DNA from: Streptomyces coacervatus
Lineage (GTDB): Bacteria; Actinomycetota; Actinomycetes; Streptomycetales; Streptomycetaceae
DNA: 64,000 bases
Assembly: GCF_029223485.1 (NCBI RefSeq)
Contig: NZ_JARHTP010000001.1
Location: forward strand, 558,001 to 622,000
Direction: 5' to 3'
The position numbers and the translations under genes are program-made. A model generated the notes under the pieces. It saw only the letters and a list, made by a program, of their open reading frames with translations, did no database searches and had not been told where the DNA came from. Positions 26,497 through 35,475 of the stretch are shown here, piece after piece. Every line of letters begins with the position of its first letter. Position 1 is the stretch's first letter.

Positions 26497-27972
26497 ATGA
26501 CCACATCCCTGTCCCACGACCTCGGCACCACCGGCCCCCTCGTCGACGGCACCTGGCTCGACACCACGTCCACCGGCCGACAGGACCACATCAACCCCGC
26601 GACCGCCCGCGCCAACGGCACCGTCCTGCTCGCCGGACCGCAGGAGGTCGACACGGCCGTCGCTTCGGCGAAGAACGCCTTCCCCGAGTGGCGGGCGATG
26701 TCCCCGGACCGGCGCCGCCGCATCCTCCAGCGCGTCGAGGAGCTCATGCTGGAGCGCGTGCCCGAACTCGGCCGGCTCAACACCCTCGAACTCGGCGTCC
26801 CCTTCCGTACGTCGGCGGGGCTGGCCCACCTGTCCGCAGGCTGGTTCGGCTACTACGCCGGCTGGGCCGACAAGCTGGAGGGCGCCACCATCCCGCCCAG
26901 CCCGCGCATGGTGCCGGGCCTCGACTACACCGTCCCCGAGCCGTACGGCGTCATCGGCATCATCCTGACCTGGAACGGCCCGATCATGTCGGTCGGCATG
27001 AAGATCGCCCCCGCGCTCGCCGCCGGGAACTGCGTCGTCGTCAAGTCCCCCGACCTGGCCCCCTTCACCGTGGCCCGGTTCGCCGAGATCGCCCTGGAGG
27101 CCGGGCTGCCCCCGGGCGTGCTGCACGTCCTGCCCGGCGGCCCGGAGGCCGGCGAGCGGCTGGTCCGCCACCCCGACGTCGCGAAGATCTCCTTCACCGG
27201 CGGCATCCCGACCGCGAAGAAGATCCTCGACGCGGCCCTCCACACCCTCAAGCCCGTCCTGCTCGAACTCGGCGGCAAGACGGCCGACATCGTCTTCCCC
27301 GACGCCGACCTCGACGAGGCCGTCGCCGAGACCGTCCGCTCCTGCTACACCCTCTCCGGCCAGGGCTGCAACCTCACCACCCGCATGCTGGTCCACCGCG
27401 AGGTGTACGACCAGGTGGTCACCGCCACCGCCGCGGCGGCCGCCGCCCTGCGCGTCGGCGATCCCTTCGACCAGACGACGGCCCTCGGCCCGGTCATCGG
27501 CAAGGCGGCCCACGAACGCATCCTCGGCATGATCGAACGCGCCGCCAAGGACAGCCGTGTGATCGCCGGCGGCCACGCCACCGACCCCTCCACGCTGCCC
27601 CCGGACAACCGCGACGGCTACTTCATCGACCCGACGGTCCTCGCCGACGTCGACCCGCACAGCGAGGTCGGCCAGCACGAGGTCTTCGGCCCCGTGCTGT
27701 CCCTCATCCCCTTCGAGACCGAGGACGAGGCGGTCGAACTGGCCAACTCCACCCCCTACGGCCTCGGCACCGCCGTACACACCCACGACGTCTCCCGCGT
27801 CCAGCGCATCGTCCCGCACCTCGAGTCGGGCACCGTCCTCGTCAACGGCGCCTCGGGCCAGCCGCCGGGCGCCCCCTTCGGCGGCTACAAGCAGAGCGGC
27901 TACGGGCGTGAAGGCGGCAAGGAGGGCCTCTACGAGTTCCTCCAGACCAAGAACGTCTTCATCCGCGCATGA
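26497..27972 (+). CDS. Aldehyde dehydrogenase
   Basis: A 491-residue NAD(P)-dependent aldehyde dehydrogenase. The general-base Glu257 lies in LLELGGKTADIV and the nucleophile Cys291 in GQGCNLTTRM. EPYGVIGIILTWNGP and FTGG mark the cofactor site, and the C-terminal PFGGYKQSGYGREGG is present. It is full length. It converts an aldehyde produced by the upstream dehydrogenases into an acid, probably feeding central metabolism. It is 38 bases after the HIBADH-like gene and is followed by the CMD-family gene. Confidence 0.94.
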   Translation: MTTSLSHDLGTTGPLVDGTWLDTTSTGRQDHINPATARANGTVLLAGPQEVDTAVASAKNAFPEWRAMSPDRRRRILQRVEELMLERVPELGRLNTLELGVPFRTSAGLAHLSAGWFGYYAGWADKLEGATIPPSPRMVPGLDYTVPEPYGVIGIILTWNGPIMSVGMKIAPALAAGNCVVVKSPDLAPFTVARFAEIALEAGLPPGVLHVLPGGPEAGERLVRHPDVAKISFTGGIPTAKKILDAALHTLKPVLLELGGKTADIVFPDADLDEAVAETVRSCYTLSGQGCNLTTRMLVHREVYDQVVTATAAAAAALRVGDPFDQTTALGPVIGKAAHERILGMIERAAKDSRVIAGGHATDPSTLPPDNRDGYFIDPTVLADVDPHSEVGQHEVFGPVLSLIPFETEDEAVELANSTPYGLGTAVHTHDVSRVQRIVPHLESGTVLVNGASGQPPGAPFGGYKQSGYGREGGKEGLYEFLQTKNVFIRA

Positions 27973-28002
27973 GCAGGAGCCCCCCCCGCCCCAGGAGGCC
28001 TC

Positions 28003-28770
28003 ATGGACGACACCCCGGCGGTCCGCACCCTGGCAGAAGTCCTGCCCACCCATGAACCACCCTCGCCGACAACTCCCTTCGGCCGCGCCGCACGGGACTT
28101 CCTCTACGGCGAGGTCTGGTCACGCCCCGGTCTGAGCCGCCGGGACCGCCGCTGGGTCACCCTCACGTGCGTGGCCGCCGCCGACTCGCCCCAGCCCATC
28201 GAGGACCACGTCCACGCGGCACTCGCGAGCGGCGACATCGGTCTTGAGGCCATGTTGGAGTTCGTCCTGCACTTCGCGGTGTACTGCGGTTGGCCCAAGG
28301 CGTCCCACGTGGAGGGGGCCATCGCCCGGCAGTGGGACCGCCTCCACCGCGAACGCGGCGAACAGACCCCTTCCTGGCCGCAGTTGAGCGACGACACCCT
28401 CGGCCCCGCAGCCTGGGACGAACGGTTCGCACGCGGCGTGGAGGAGTTCATCGACGTCAACCTCACGCCCGCACCGCCCCCGAACTCGCCGTACCGGCAC
28501 GCCGGCATTCTCAACTTCGTGTTCGGGCACGTCTGGCAGCGCCCCGGGCTGACCCGGCGCGAGCGCCGGATCGTCACGGTCGCCAGTGTCGCCCTCGACG
28601 ACTCGCCCGTCCCCCTCCAGACGCATGTTAGGGCCGCGCTCCACTCCGGCGACCTCACCAAAGAGGAGATGGACGAGATCGTGCTGCAGTTCGCCGCGTA
28701 CTACGGCTTCGCCAAGGGGGAGGCCCTCGCGGACGCGGTGGAGACGGCGTGGGCGTCCAAGGCCGACTGA
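28003..28770 (+). CDS. Tandem carboxymuconolactone decarboxylase-family protein
   Basis: A 255-residue protein made of two similar CMD-fold units. Unit 1 has FGRAARDFLYGEVWSRPGLS, RWVTLTCVAA, and HVHAALASGDIGLEAMLEFV. Unit 2 has LNFVFGHVWQRPGLTRRERR, IVTVASVALDDS, and HVRAALHSGDLTKEEMDEIV. The CxxC of AhpD-type peroxidases is absent, so a decarboxylase, lactonase or isomerase-like role is more likely than peroxide reduction. It is the last gene of the cassette, 30 bases after the aldehyde dehydrogenase gene. Confidence 0.85.
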   Translation: MDDTPAVRTLAEVLPTHEPPSPTTPFGRAARDFLYGEVWSRPGLSRRDRRWVTLTCVAAADSPQPIEDHVHAALASGDIGLEAMLEFVLHFAVYCGWPKASHVEGAIARQWDRLHRERGEQTPSWPQLSDDTLGPAAWDERFARGVEEFIDVNLTPAPPPNSPYRHAGILNFVFGHVWQRPGLTRRERRIVTVASVALDDSPVPLQTHVRAALHSGDLTKEEMDEIVLQFAAYYGFAKGEALADAVETAWASKAD

Positions 28771-29016
28771 CCGGCATCCTGCGGCACGACGAGGTCCGGG
28801 CTCGCCCGGAACCTGCGCGGCCACGAGCGGAACACGGCCCCTCCCCGGGGGCGGCCCACTCCACCCTGTGGTTCGGCGAGGTCCACGCTCTGACCGGCTT
28901 CCGCGCCTGGCGGGAGGCCTTGGCCGGGTGTGCCCACCCACGGGGTCGTGATGAGTCATCGCTTCAGACCATTGTGTTTCGGCCGCGCCTGTCCATAAGC
29001 TTTCCACATGGAAGGT

Positions 29017-29032
29017 ATTGAAACGTTTCAAT
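29017..29032. promoter_or_regulatory. LacI-type palindromic operator
   Basis: ATTGAAACGTTTCAAT is a perfect 16-base palindrome in the 324-base gap before the exported rhamnosidase gene. It matches the GAAACGTTTC core recognised by many LacI-family sugar repressors of actinomycetes. No LacI gene is in the window. I see nothing else in 28771-29094. Confidence 0.75.
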
Positions 29033-29094
29033 GCCTTGCAGGGGGAGGGACACCCCTGTTCCAGCGCGGTGCGCTTACGAAGGGAATCTGAGCC

Positions 29095-32000
29095 GTGGCC
29101 GAGGAGAACAGAAGTGCGTTGAGCCGCCGACACATGCTCGGCATCATGACGGCCGCGGCGGCCGGGGCCGCGCTCCCGCTCGCCGCCGCGCCGAACGTGG
29201 TGGCGGCGAGCGCGACGGCAGCGGGCGGGCGCGGTTCCGCACCGGCCGACCTGCAGGTCAACTCGCGAGTCGCGCCCCTGGGCACGGAGACCGCACCGGC
29301 GTTCAGCTGGGTGCCTGCAGTGGCCAGACAGACGGCTTACGAGATCCAGGTCGGCACCAGACCGGGCAAGGCCGACATCTGGCACAGCGGCAAGACTGCG
29401 GGCTCGAACTGCACCGAGGTGGCTTACAGGGGCGGTCCGCTGCACTCGGAGCGGGCGTATTCCTGGCGGGTGCGGACCTGGGACGAGAAGGGCGCACCCG
29501 GCCCCTGGAGCGAGCCGGCGACGTGGGAGACCGGCCTGCTGAAGGGCGAGCAGGACTGGTCGGGCGCTCGGTGGATCGGCGGACGCGAGGCGCAGGACCA
29601 CGACTGGCAGGACCTGACCGCGACCGTCGTCTTCCGCGGCGGCCCCGACGCCGCCGGCGGGCTTGCCCTGCTCCTGCGCGCCGAACCCATCGGCAAGACC
29701 TGGGGCGAGGGCCTCAACTGGACCATCCGGCAGAGCGATGAGGACATGCAGCTGGTCATGCGGACCAGCCACTACGCCGGCAACACCTGGGTGGACGACG
29801 GCACCTCCGAGCCCGACTGGGGCGTCAATTACTACGACCCGCAGAGCGAGACCAACCCCACCACCGCCGGCACCCGCAGCGTCCCGGTCGGCACGGTCAC
29901 CCTCCCCGCATCCACCGGGCTGACCAAGGACACCTGGGCCACCCGCGACCACACCGTGCAGGTCGCCGTCCAGGGACTCACCGCGACCACCACCGTCAAC
30001 GGCGTCGAGGTCGACAGCCGCACGCTCGCCGGCGACCAGATCCGCCGCCACGGCAGCTTCGGCTTCGCCGGCGGCACCTCCGCCACCATCCGCAGCGTCG
30101 AGGTGACCGGCACCAGCGCCCGCGACTTCTCCGCCGACCTGACCACGGGCGCCAACCCGTTCGAGAACGGCATCGCCACCCTCGCCGGTCTCACCTTCCC
30201 ACCCAAGAACCCCTACATCCCGTCCAAGAACAGCATGCTGCCCATCGCCAACCCGGCCCCGGTACTGCGCCGCGCGTTCACCCTGCCCCGCGGGCGCCGC
30301 ATCGCCAAGTCCCGGCTGCACCTGAGCGCCGCGGGCAACGTCAGCTTCACCGTCAACGGCGCCCCGCTCACCGTCGACGGCAGGCGAGCGAACGCGGGCC
30401 GGACCAACGTGCCCCGGCTGCTCACCGACCAGAGCACCTACGACCGCACGGTCCTGTACGACACCTTCGACGTCACCGCGCTGCTGGAGGCCGGTCGGGA
30501 GAACGTCGTCGCCGCCGAGCTCGGACGCGGCTGGTACGGCGTGACCACGCCCCAGGAGTGGTACTGGCAGCTAGCCCCTTACGCCGGCCAGCCGCGCCTG
30601 CGCGCGAAGCTCGTCGTGACGTACACCGACGGCTCGGCCACCACGCTCGTCACGGACCGGGACTGGCTCGCCGCCGACGGGCCCACGACCTTCGACTCCG
30701 TCTACTCGGGCGAGAAGTACGACGCCCGCCGAGCCCACGAGCTGGGCGACTGGCGCTCCGTCGGCTACCGCACTGGCCGAGCCTGGCGTCCAGCGGCCGT
30801 CCTCATTCCGCCGGGCAGTTGCGTGAGTCCTTCGCCGAAGTACCACGGCAGACTGCCCGCCACGACGATCCCCGACGGCTTCAAACCCGCCGTCCTGCGC
30901 GCCCACGAGGCGGAACCGGTGCTGGTCAGCCAGATTCTGCAACCGGTCTCCCTCACCGAGACGGCGCCCGGCTCGAAGACCTGGATCCTTGACTACGGCC
31001 AGATCCTGACGGGCCTCGTCCGCCTCGCGCTCACCGACGTGCGCTCCGACAAGGAGGGCCTCACCCTGCGGATCCGCGGCGGCAACCGCATCACCGGCGG
31101 CGACGGCACGGCCGCCTCCCCGCTCTCCGTGGAGGAGGAGAACTTCCAGCACGACGCCAACCTCCAGACGCACTACTACACCCTCGGCAAGCGGCCCACG
31201 CAGACCTGGGAACAGCAGTTCAGCCACTTCGGCTTCCGCTACCTGGAGGTCATGAACCTCGAAGCCGTCCTCGGCCGCGCCCCCGACCCGAAGCGGGACG
31301 CCGACCTGCTCACCGTCGGTGTCGCCCGCTCCGGCTTCACCCGCACCGGCACCTTCACCACGGACAACGCCCTGCTCAACCGCCTCCAGCGCAACCTGGA
31401 GTGGGCCGAGCAGAACAACCTGGTGCAGAAGCCCACCGACACCCCGTCCCGCGAGAAGAACGGCTGGACCGGCGACGCCATGGCCAGCTCCGAGTCCGAA
31501 TCCCTCACTTGGGACGTCAACGCCCTCTTCACCAACTGGCTGCGCCACTTCCCCGACAACCAGATCTCCACCGGCCAGCTGCCCATGTTCGTCCCCATCG
31601 CCAAGGGCGGATACGGCTACGACCACACCCCCGGCTGGAACGCCGCGTGGAAGGCGGTGCCCGCCTGGGACTCGGCGTACTTCGTCATCCCGAGGGAACT
31701 GCACACGTACTACGGCAACAGCAGCCTCTTCGCCGAGCTCTACGACCACCAGGACACGCTCCTGACGTACTACGAGACGCTGTTCACCGCCGAGAACGAC
31801 TACAAGTTCGAAGCCTCCCTCGGCGCCTACTCCGGAGCCGAGAGCCCCGGCAGCAACGCCGTCATCAGCCTCGCCTTCTACATCCACTTCTGCGACTACA
31901 TGGACGAGGTGGGACGCGGCCTCGGCCGTACAGAACGCGCCGCCCACTACGCGAATCTGGCGCGCACCCTGCGCAAGGCGTTCATCGCAAACTACTGGGA

Positions 32001-32787
32001 CGCTGCACAGGGCCACTTCACCCTGGGCAGCATCTCCAGCGAGAACGCCCTGGCCATCGCGTTCGACCTGGTGCCCGGCTCGGACCTGGACCCCGACGAC
32101 CCGCGCCACCTGGCCGGCACGAAGACGCTCACGGAGAACAAGAAGGCCCTCGCGAAGCTGCTCGCCGACCGGATCGTGGCAGCGGACCAGCACATCCAGA
32201 ACGACATGTACGGCTCGCGCTACGAGTTCAACATCCTCAGCGAGTACGGCTACACGGACATCGCCCTCAAGGCCGTCACCCAAACCGGCGTGCCCGGCTA
32301 CGTCTACCAGATAGCCAAGGGCGCCACCTCGCTGTGGGAACAGTGGACCGACCGGCTCTCGGTCGACCACCACTACCGCTCCAACGTTGCCACCTGGTTC
32401 TACCAGAGCCTGGCCGGCATCAGACCGACCGCAACTGCCTACGAGACGCTGCGCATCCGCCCGTACATCCCCGCAGTTGCGGTCAACAGCCTGGTCCCGA
32501 ACGGCACCGAAGACACCGACCTGTCGCCCGCGACCCTTGACCATGTCAGCGCCTCGATCGACACCGTGCGCGGCAAGGTGTCCTCGGAGTGGCGGCGGCG
32601 TGGGGACGGCAGGATCGATCTCAAGGTGACGGTCCCGTACAACACCGAGGCCGAGATCTGGGTCCCCACCCAGAACCAGCCCGTCACCGCACCCCGGGGC
32701 GCCGCCTTCGTCCGCGACGACACCTCCGGAGGCGCGGCCTACAAGGTCTACCGGGCCCGGGCGGGCTCATACCGCTTCAACGCCTGA
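29095..32787 (+). CDS. Tat-exported alpha-L-rhamnosidase, GH78 (copy 3)
   Basis: Large secreted GH78 enzyme of 1230 residues. GTG at 29095 follows GAAGGGAATC and starts a Tat signal (SRRHMLGIM with Arg11-Arg12, then an Ala-rich h-region and cleavage near residue 38). N-terminal beta modules are interrupted by a concanavalin-like insert (about residues 180-350), which explains the extra length. The catalytic barrel has TDTPSREKNGWTGDAMASSE near residue 785 and KGATSLWEQWTD near 1080. Relative to the other two copies, the conserved stretch reads PSREKNGWTGD instead of PxRERxxWTGD. It should act outside the cell on rhamnosylated polymers or glycosides, complementing the two cytoplasmic enzymes. 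It stands alone behind the LacI-type site. Confidence 0.92.
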   Translation: MAEENRSALSRRHMLGIMTAAAAGAALPLAAAPNVVAASATAAGGRGSAPADLQVNSRVAPLGTETAPAFSWVPAVARQTAYEIQVGTRPGKADIWHSGKTAGSNCTEVAYRGGPLHSERAYSWRVRTWDEKGAPGPWSEPATWETGLLKGEQDWSGARWIGGREAQDHDWQDLTATVVFRGGPDAAGGLALLLRAEPIGKTWGEGLNWTIRQSDEDMQLVMRTSHYAGNTWVDDGTSEPDWGVNYYDPQSETNPTTAGTRSVPVGTVTLPASTGLTKDTWATRDHTVQVAVQGLTATTTVNGVEVDSRTLAGDQIRRHGSFGFAGGTSATIRSVEVTGTSARDFSADLTTGANPFENGIATLAGLTFPPKNPYIPSKNSMLPIANPAPVLRRAFTLPRGRRIAKSRLHLSAAGNVSFTVNGAPLTVDGRRANAGRTNVPRLLTDQSTYDRTVLYDTFDVTALLEAGRENVVAAELGRGWYGVTTPQEWYWQLAPYAGQPRLRAKLVVTYTDGSATTLVTDRDWLAADGPTTFDSVYSGEKYDARRAHELGDWRSVGYRTGRAWRPAAVLIPPGSCVSPSPKYHGRLPATTIPDGFKPAVLRAHEAEPVLVSQILQPVSLTETAPGSKTWILDYGQILTGLVRLALTDVRSDKEGLTLRIRGGNRITGGDGTAASPLSVEEENFQHDANLQTHYYTLGKRPTQTWEQQFSHFGFRYLEVMNLEAVLGRAPDPKRDADLLTVGVARSGFTRTGTFTTDNALLNRLQRNLEWAEQNNLVQKPTDTPSREKNGWTGDAMASSESESLTWDVNALFTNWLRHFPDNQISTGQLPMFVPIAKGGYGYDHTPGWNAAWKAVPAWDSAYFVIPRELHTYYGNSSLFAELYDHQDTLLTYYETLFTAENDYKFEASLGAYSGAESPGSNAVISLAFYIHFCDYMDEVGRGLGRTERAAHYANLARTLRKAFIANYWDAAQGHFTLGSISSENALAIAFDLVPGSDLDPDDPRHLAGTKTLTENKKALAKLLADRIVAADQHIQNDMYGSRYEFNILSEYGYTDIALKAVTQTGVPGYVYQIAKGATSLWEQWTDRLSVDHHYRSNVATWFYQSLAGIRPTATAYETLRIRPYIPAVAVNSLVPNGTEDTDLSPATLDHVSASIDTVRGKVSSEWRRRGDGRIDLKVTVPYNTEAEIWVPTQNQPVTAPRGAAFVRDDTSGGAAYKVYRARAGSYRFNA

Positions 32788-32866
32788 CCGGTCGAGCAGG
32801 TGAAACACTGCACCGTGCCGTGGTGGCGGACCCTGCACGGTGCAGTGGGGCCGGTGGGCGCCGTGC

Positions 32867-33010
32867 TCAGGAGATCAGGGCGATCTCGCCTCGGGCGCGC
32901 CGCTGCTGCAGTGCCGCGAAGGCGTCGGTGACGCGGTAGAGGGGAAACCTTGCGGCGATCATGATCTCGACGGCACCCGGGTGGACCAGGTCGACGAGCT
33001 CCACCAGGTC
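32867..33010 (-). pseudogene. C-terminal remnant of a zinc-type alcohol dehydrogenase/quinone reductase
   Basis: Read leftward, residues resembling ELVDLVHPGAVEI then ARFPLYRVTDAFAALQQRRA and a final GEIALIS match the last 45 residues of medium-chain dehydrogenases. The rest of the gene is absent and the upstream frame does not continue the homology. Confidence 0.6.
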
Positions 33011-33064
33011 CCGTCGGCGGTCACGTTGTGGCGGCCGTCGGTCGTGCCTGATCCCCACAGACAG

Positions 33065-33362
33065 TCACACAGGTGACCGGCGCAACTGCGAGGCCGCGCG
33101 CTCCAAGTCCGCGGCGGAGTCGCCGACCTTGGTCACGGGGGTTCCGCTGCCGAAGTCGATGAAGGAGTTGCCGTCCGCATCGACGATCACCCCGCCACAG
33201 GTCGCCTCCACGAACACGGGCAGGACGGCGCCGACGCCGGCCAGGCACCACCTTCCGCTGACGGGTCTGCGGTTCACGGGAGTGCGGGCCGGGGATCTCG
33301 CTGACGACACGCTGGACCCGTGCGAGGTCGGGACCGTCGACCGGCTGCGAAACGCCGGACAT
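33065..33362 (-). pseudogene. N-terminal remnant of 4-aminobutyrate aminotransferase (gabT-like)
   Basis: From ATG at 33362 the frame reads through VVSEIPGPHSREPQTRQRKV, the normal GabT N-terminus. A frameshift then moves it to another frame reading AGVGAVLPVFVEATCGGVIV and DADGNSFIDFGSGTPV. Homology ends at about ERAASQL and the gene stops at 33065. About 75 percent of the aminotransferase, including the PLP Lys region, is missing. Confidence 0.75.
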
Positions 33363-33539
33363 GAAACGTGCTCCGGATATGGAGGGTTGGGGCCGCCGAG
33401 CCAAGCGGGTCGGGGGCTCGTCCGGTGCCGTACCGCTAGTGCAGTCCCCACCACGGCGGTCCGGATCCTGGGAGAAGCGTGCGGGGACGGAGGACCAGAT
33501 GCGGCAGGCCGCGGTCAGCAGCACGGCGGCAGGCGAAGA

Positions 33540-34000
33540 GCAGTCGGCTGGCGGAGAACTGGGCGCTGTGGCGGGACGCCCGCGACTGGGAATGGTTCGC
33601 CACCGTCTGGCATCCGGCAGGTGTTTGAGCGTCACCTGGGTGCAGCCCCAGCGCGAACTTCGTAGCCGCCGGCAAGCAGGGCTTCGAGAACGGGTCAGCA
33701 TCCTGCACTTCGCGGGCGGCCGCACGTCGGACCTGGCCCGTGGCGTGCACGGGCCGCTTCCATGACTTCCTCTTCCGGGACGACGACGAGTGGACGCTCG
33801 TTCGCAGGCAGCCCGTCTACGGGAAGGACCGCCTGGACGTGGCCGACCCCGCCGCCTCCTTCAAGCCCGCCCCCGTGCTGCTCGCCCGGTTCCCGTTTGG
33901 CTACCGCCACCTCGGCCATGTGCAGACGAAGGCCGGATTCACGCTGAAGCCCCGCTTGACCGGCCTGGCCCACCGCCCGGTGGCGGTTCTCCCCGTGAGG
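33540..34000 (+). pseudogene. Frameshifted SnoaL/NTF2-like protein
   Basis: Three segments in different frames line up as one protein: RLAENWALWRDARDWEWFAT followed by VWHPAGV and a stop; ANFVAAGKQGFENG plus VSILHFAGGRTSDLARGV; and VACTGRFHDFLFRDDDEWTL with RRQPVYGKDRLDVADP and FPFGYRHLGHVQTKAGF. The last segment matches the C-terminal half of a SnoaL-like family often found in aromatic catabolism clusters. At least two frameshifts make it non-functional. Confidence 0.7.
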
Positions 34001-34061
34001 CCGTCGGCGATCACCAGGTATTGCGGCTCACCCAGGAATCTCCTCCCCTGCCAGGACGCCG

Positions 34062-35410
34062 ATGGCGAAACCGCTCTTCGCCTGGAACGAGCCCATCAAG
34101 CTGGACGGTGGGCGAGCGCAGCAAATCCTGCAGCGTCGTATTAATCAGTCCGTCGCCGAGTACGAGGTGTTCAACGCCCTCGAAACCTCCTGGGGCGGGC
34201 TGTGCGCCCACGTGCGCGAAGGCTGGAACATCGGTAAGCCTCCGTACGGCTACCGGGCCAAGCAGTACCGCCACCCCAACCCCGTCAAGGCCGAGCGTGG
34301 CGAGACCAAGTCGCGCTTGGAGCCCGACGGCATCCTCGCGGAGACGATCACGGTCGCGCACTGGCGCTACTACGAACGCCTCGGCTACGCCACCATCGTC
34401 GACCGTCTCAACGCCGATCCGCAGAAGTACCCGCCGCTCGTCCCGCCGGTCGGCGCCACGAAGGCACGCGGTGTGTGGAGCAAGTCGGTGGTGTGCGAGG
34501 TCCTGCGCGCCCCCAGGTATACGGACTACCAGGCCTTCAACCGGCGCGCTCGCCGAGGCCGCAGCGGCGCCCGCAACGACCCGGCGCTGTGGGTGTGGTC
34601 ACCGGAACCGGTGCACGAGCCGCTGATCCCGAAGTGGATGTACGACGAACCCGCCGAACGGCGGCAGGAACGGCGCGGCTCCCGGGCTGGCAACGCCCTC
34701 AACACCCGTCCGCAGACCCGCCGCACCCATGTCCTGCGCGCATGCTTCTGCAGGCCTGCGATCGGCGGATGTTCGGCAAACACCGCGACGGCATCACCTG
34801 CTACAGCTGTCAGCCGCGGGCCAACAACCGAGGCCGCCCCGACGCGTACGCCGGCCACTCCACGACCGTGTACCTACGCGAGGACGCCGTCCTTGAAGCG
34901 ATTTCAGCCTTTCGCTCGGACCGCGTCTTCGGCCCCGAGCGCCGAGAGTTGCTCGGGGCGGAACTCCGTCGATGGCCGGGCAGCGAGACAGGCACAGGCC
35001 GAGCGAGACCGGCTCCAGCGCACTCTCGACTCACTCTCGATGCGGCAGGCGAACATCCTTCGCCAGGCCGAGACCGCCGGTCCCGACGATCCGTTCGCCA
35101 AGGGCCTGCGCGAGAGCTGCAACCGACTGGAATCCGAGCGGACGGCCGCTCCGACCTATCGGAGGTGGACGCAGCCGACGCCGCCGAGCCCGCCCGTCCG
35201 ACTATGGAGGACGCGGACCTGCTCGACGGTCTGCCCTATCTGGCACTCAACCTTGTGAACGCTCCCGAGCAGCTGCTCAGGCAGTTGTTCGAGGTCCTTC
35301 AGCTGATGGTCGGCTGCACTACGACCCGGAGGAGGTGACGATCCGTATCACGCTGCCTGCCGATCTGTTGTCAGACGTCGCCACGACCGCTGACAGGGAT
35401 GCCGGTGGAG
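34062..35410 (+). pseudogene. Degenerate large serine recombinase
   Basis: The N-terminal resolvase catalytic domain is missing. What remains begins with the recombinase domain (WGGLCAHVREGWNIGKPPYG, IVDRLNADPQKYPPL, VVCEVLRAPRYTDYQAFNRR). After a frameshift near 34750 come the zinc-ribbon part in another frame (LLQACDRRMFGKHRDGITCY), a coiled coil (QAERDRLQRTLDSLSMRQAN), and a C-terminal LHYDPEEVTIRITLPADLL. At least three frame changes are needed. No attachment site could be identified. It is the only mobile-element enzyme of this size in the window and may have brought in nearby genes. Confidence 0.78.
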
Positions 35411-35475
35411 GACCGGACGCCGGTCGCGGCTGGGACGGCGGCCGGGCTCGGTACCTTCGCCTCGTGCTCGGTCTG

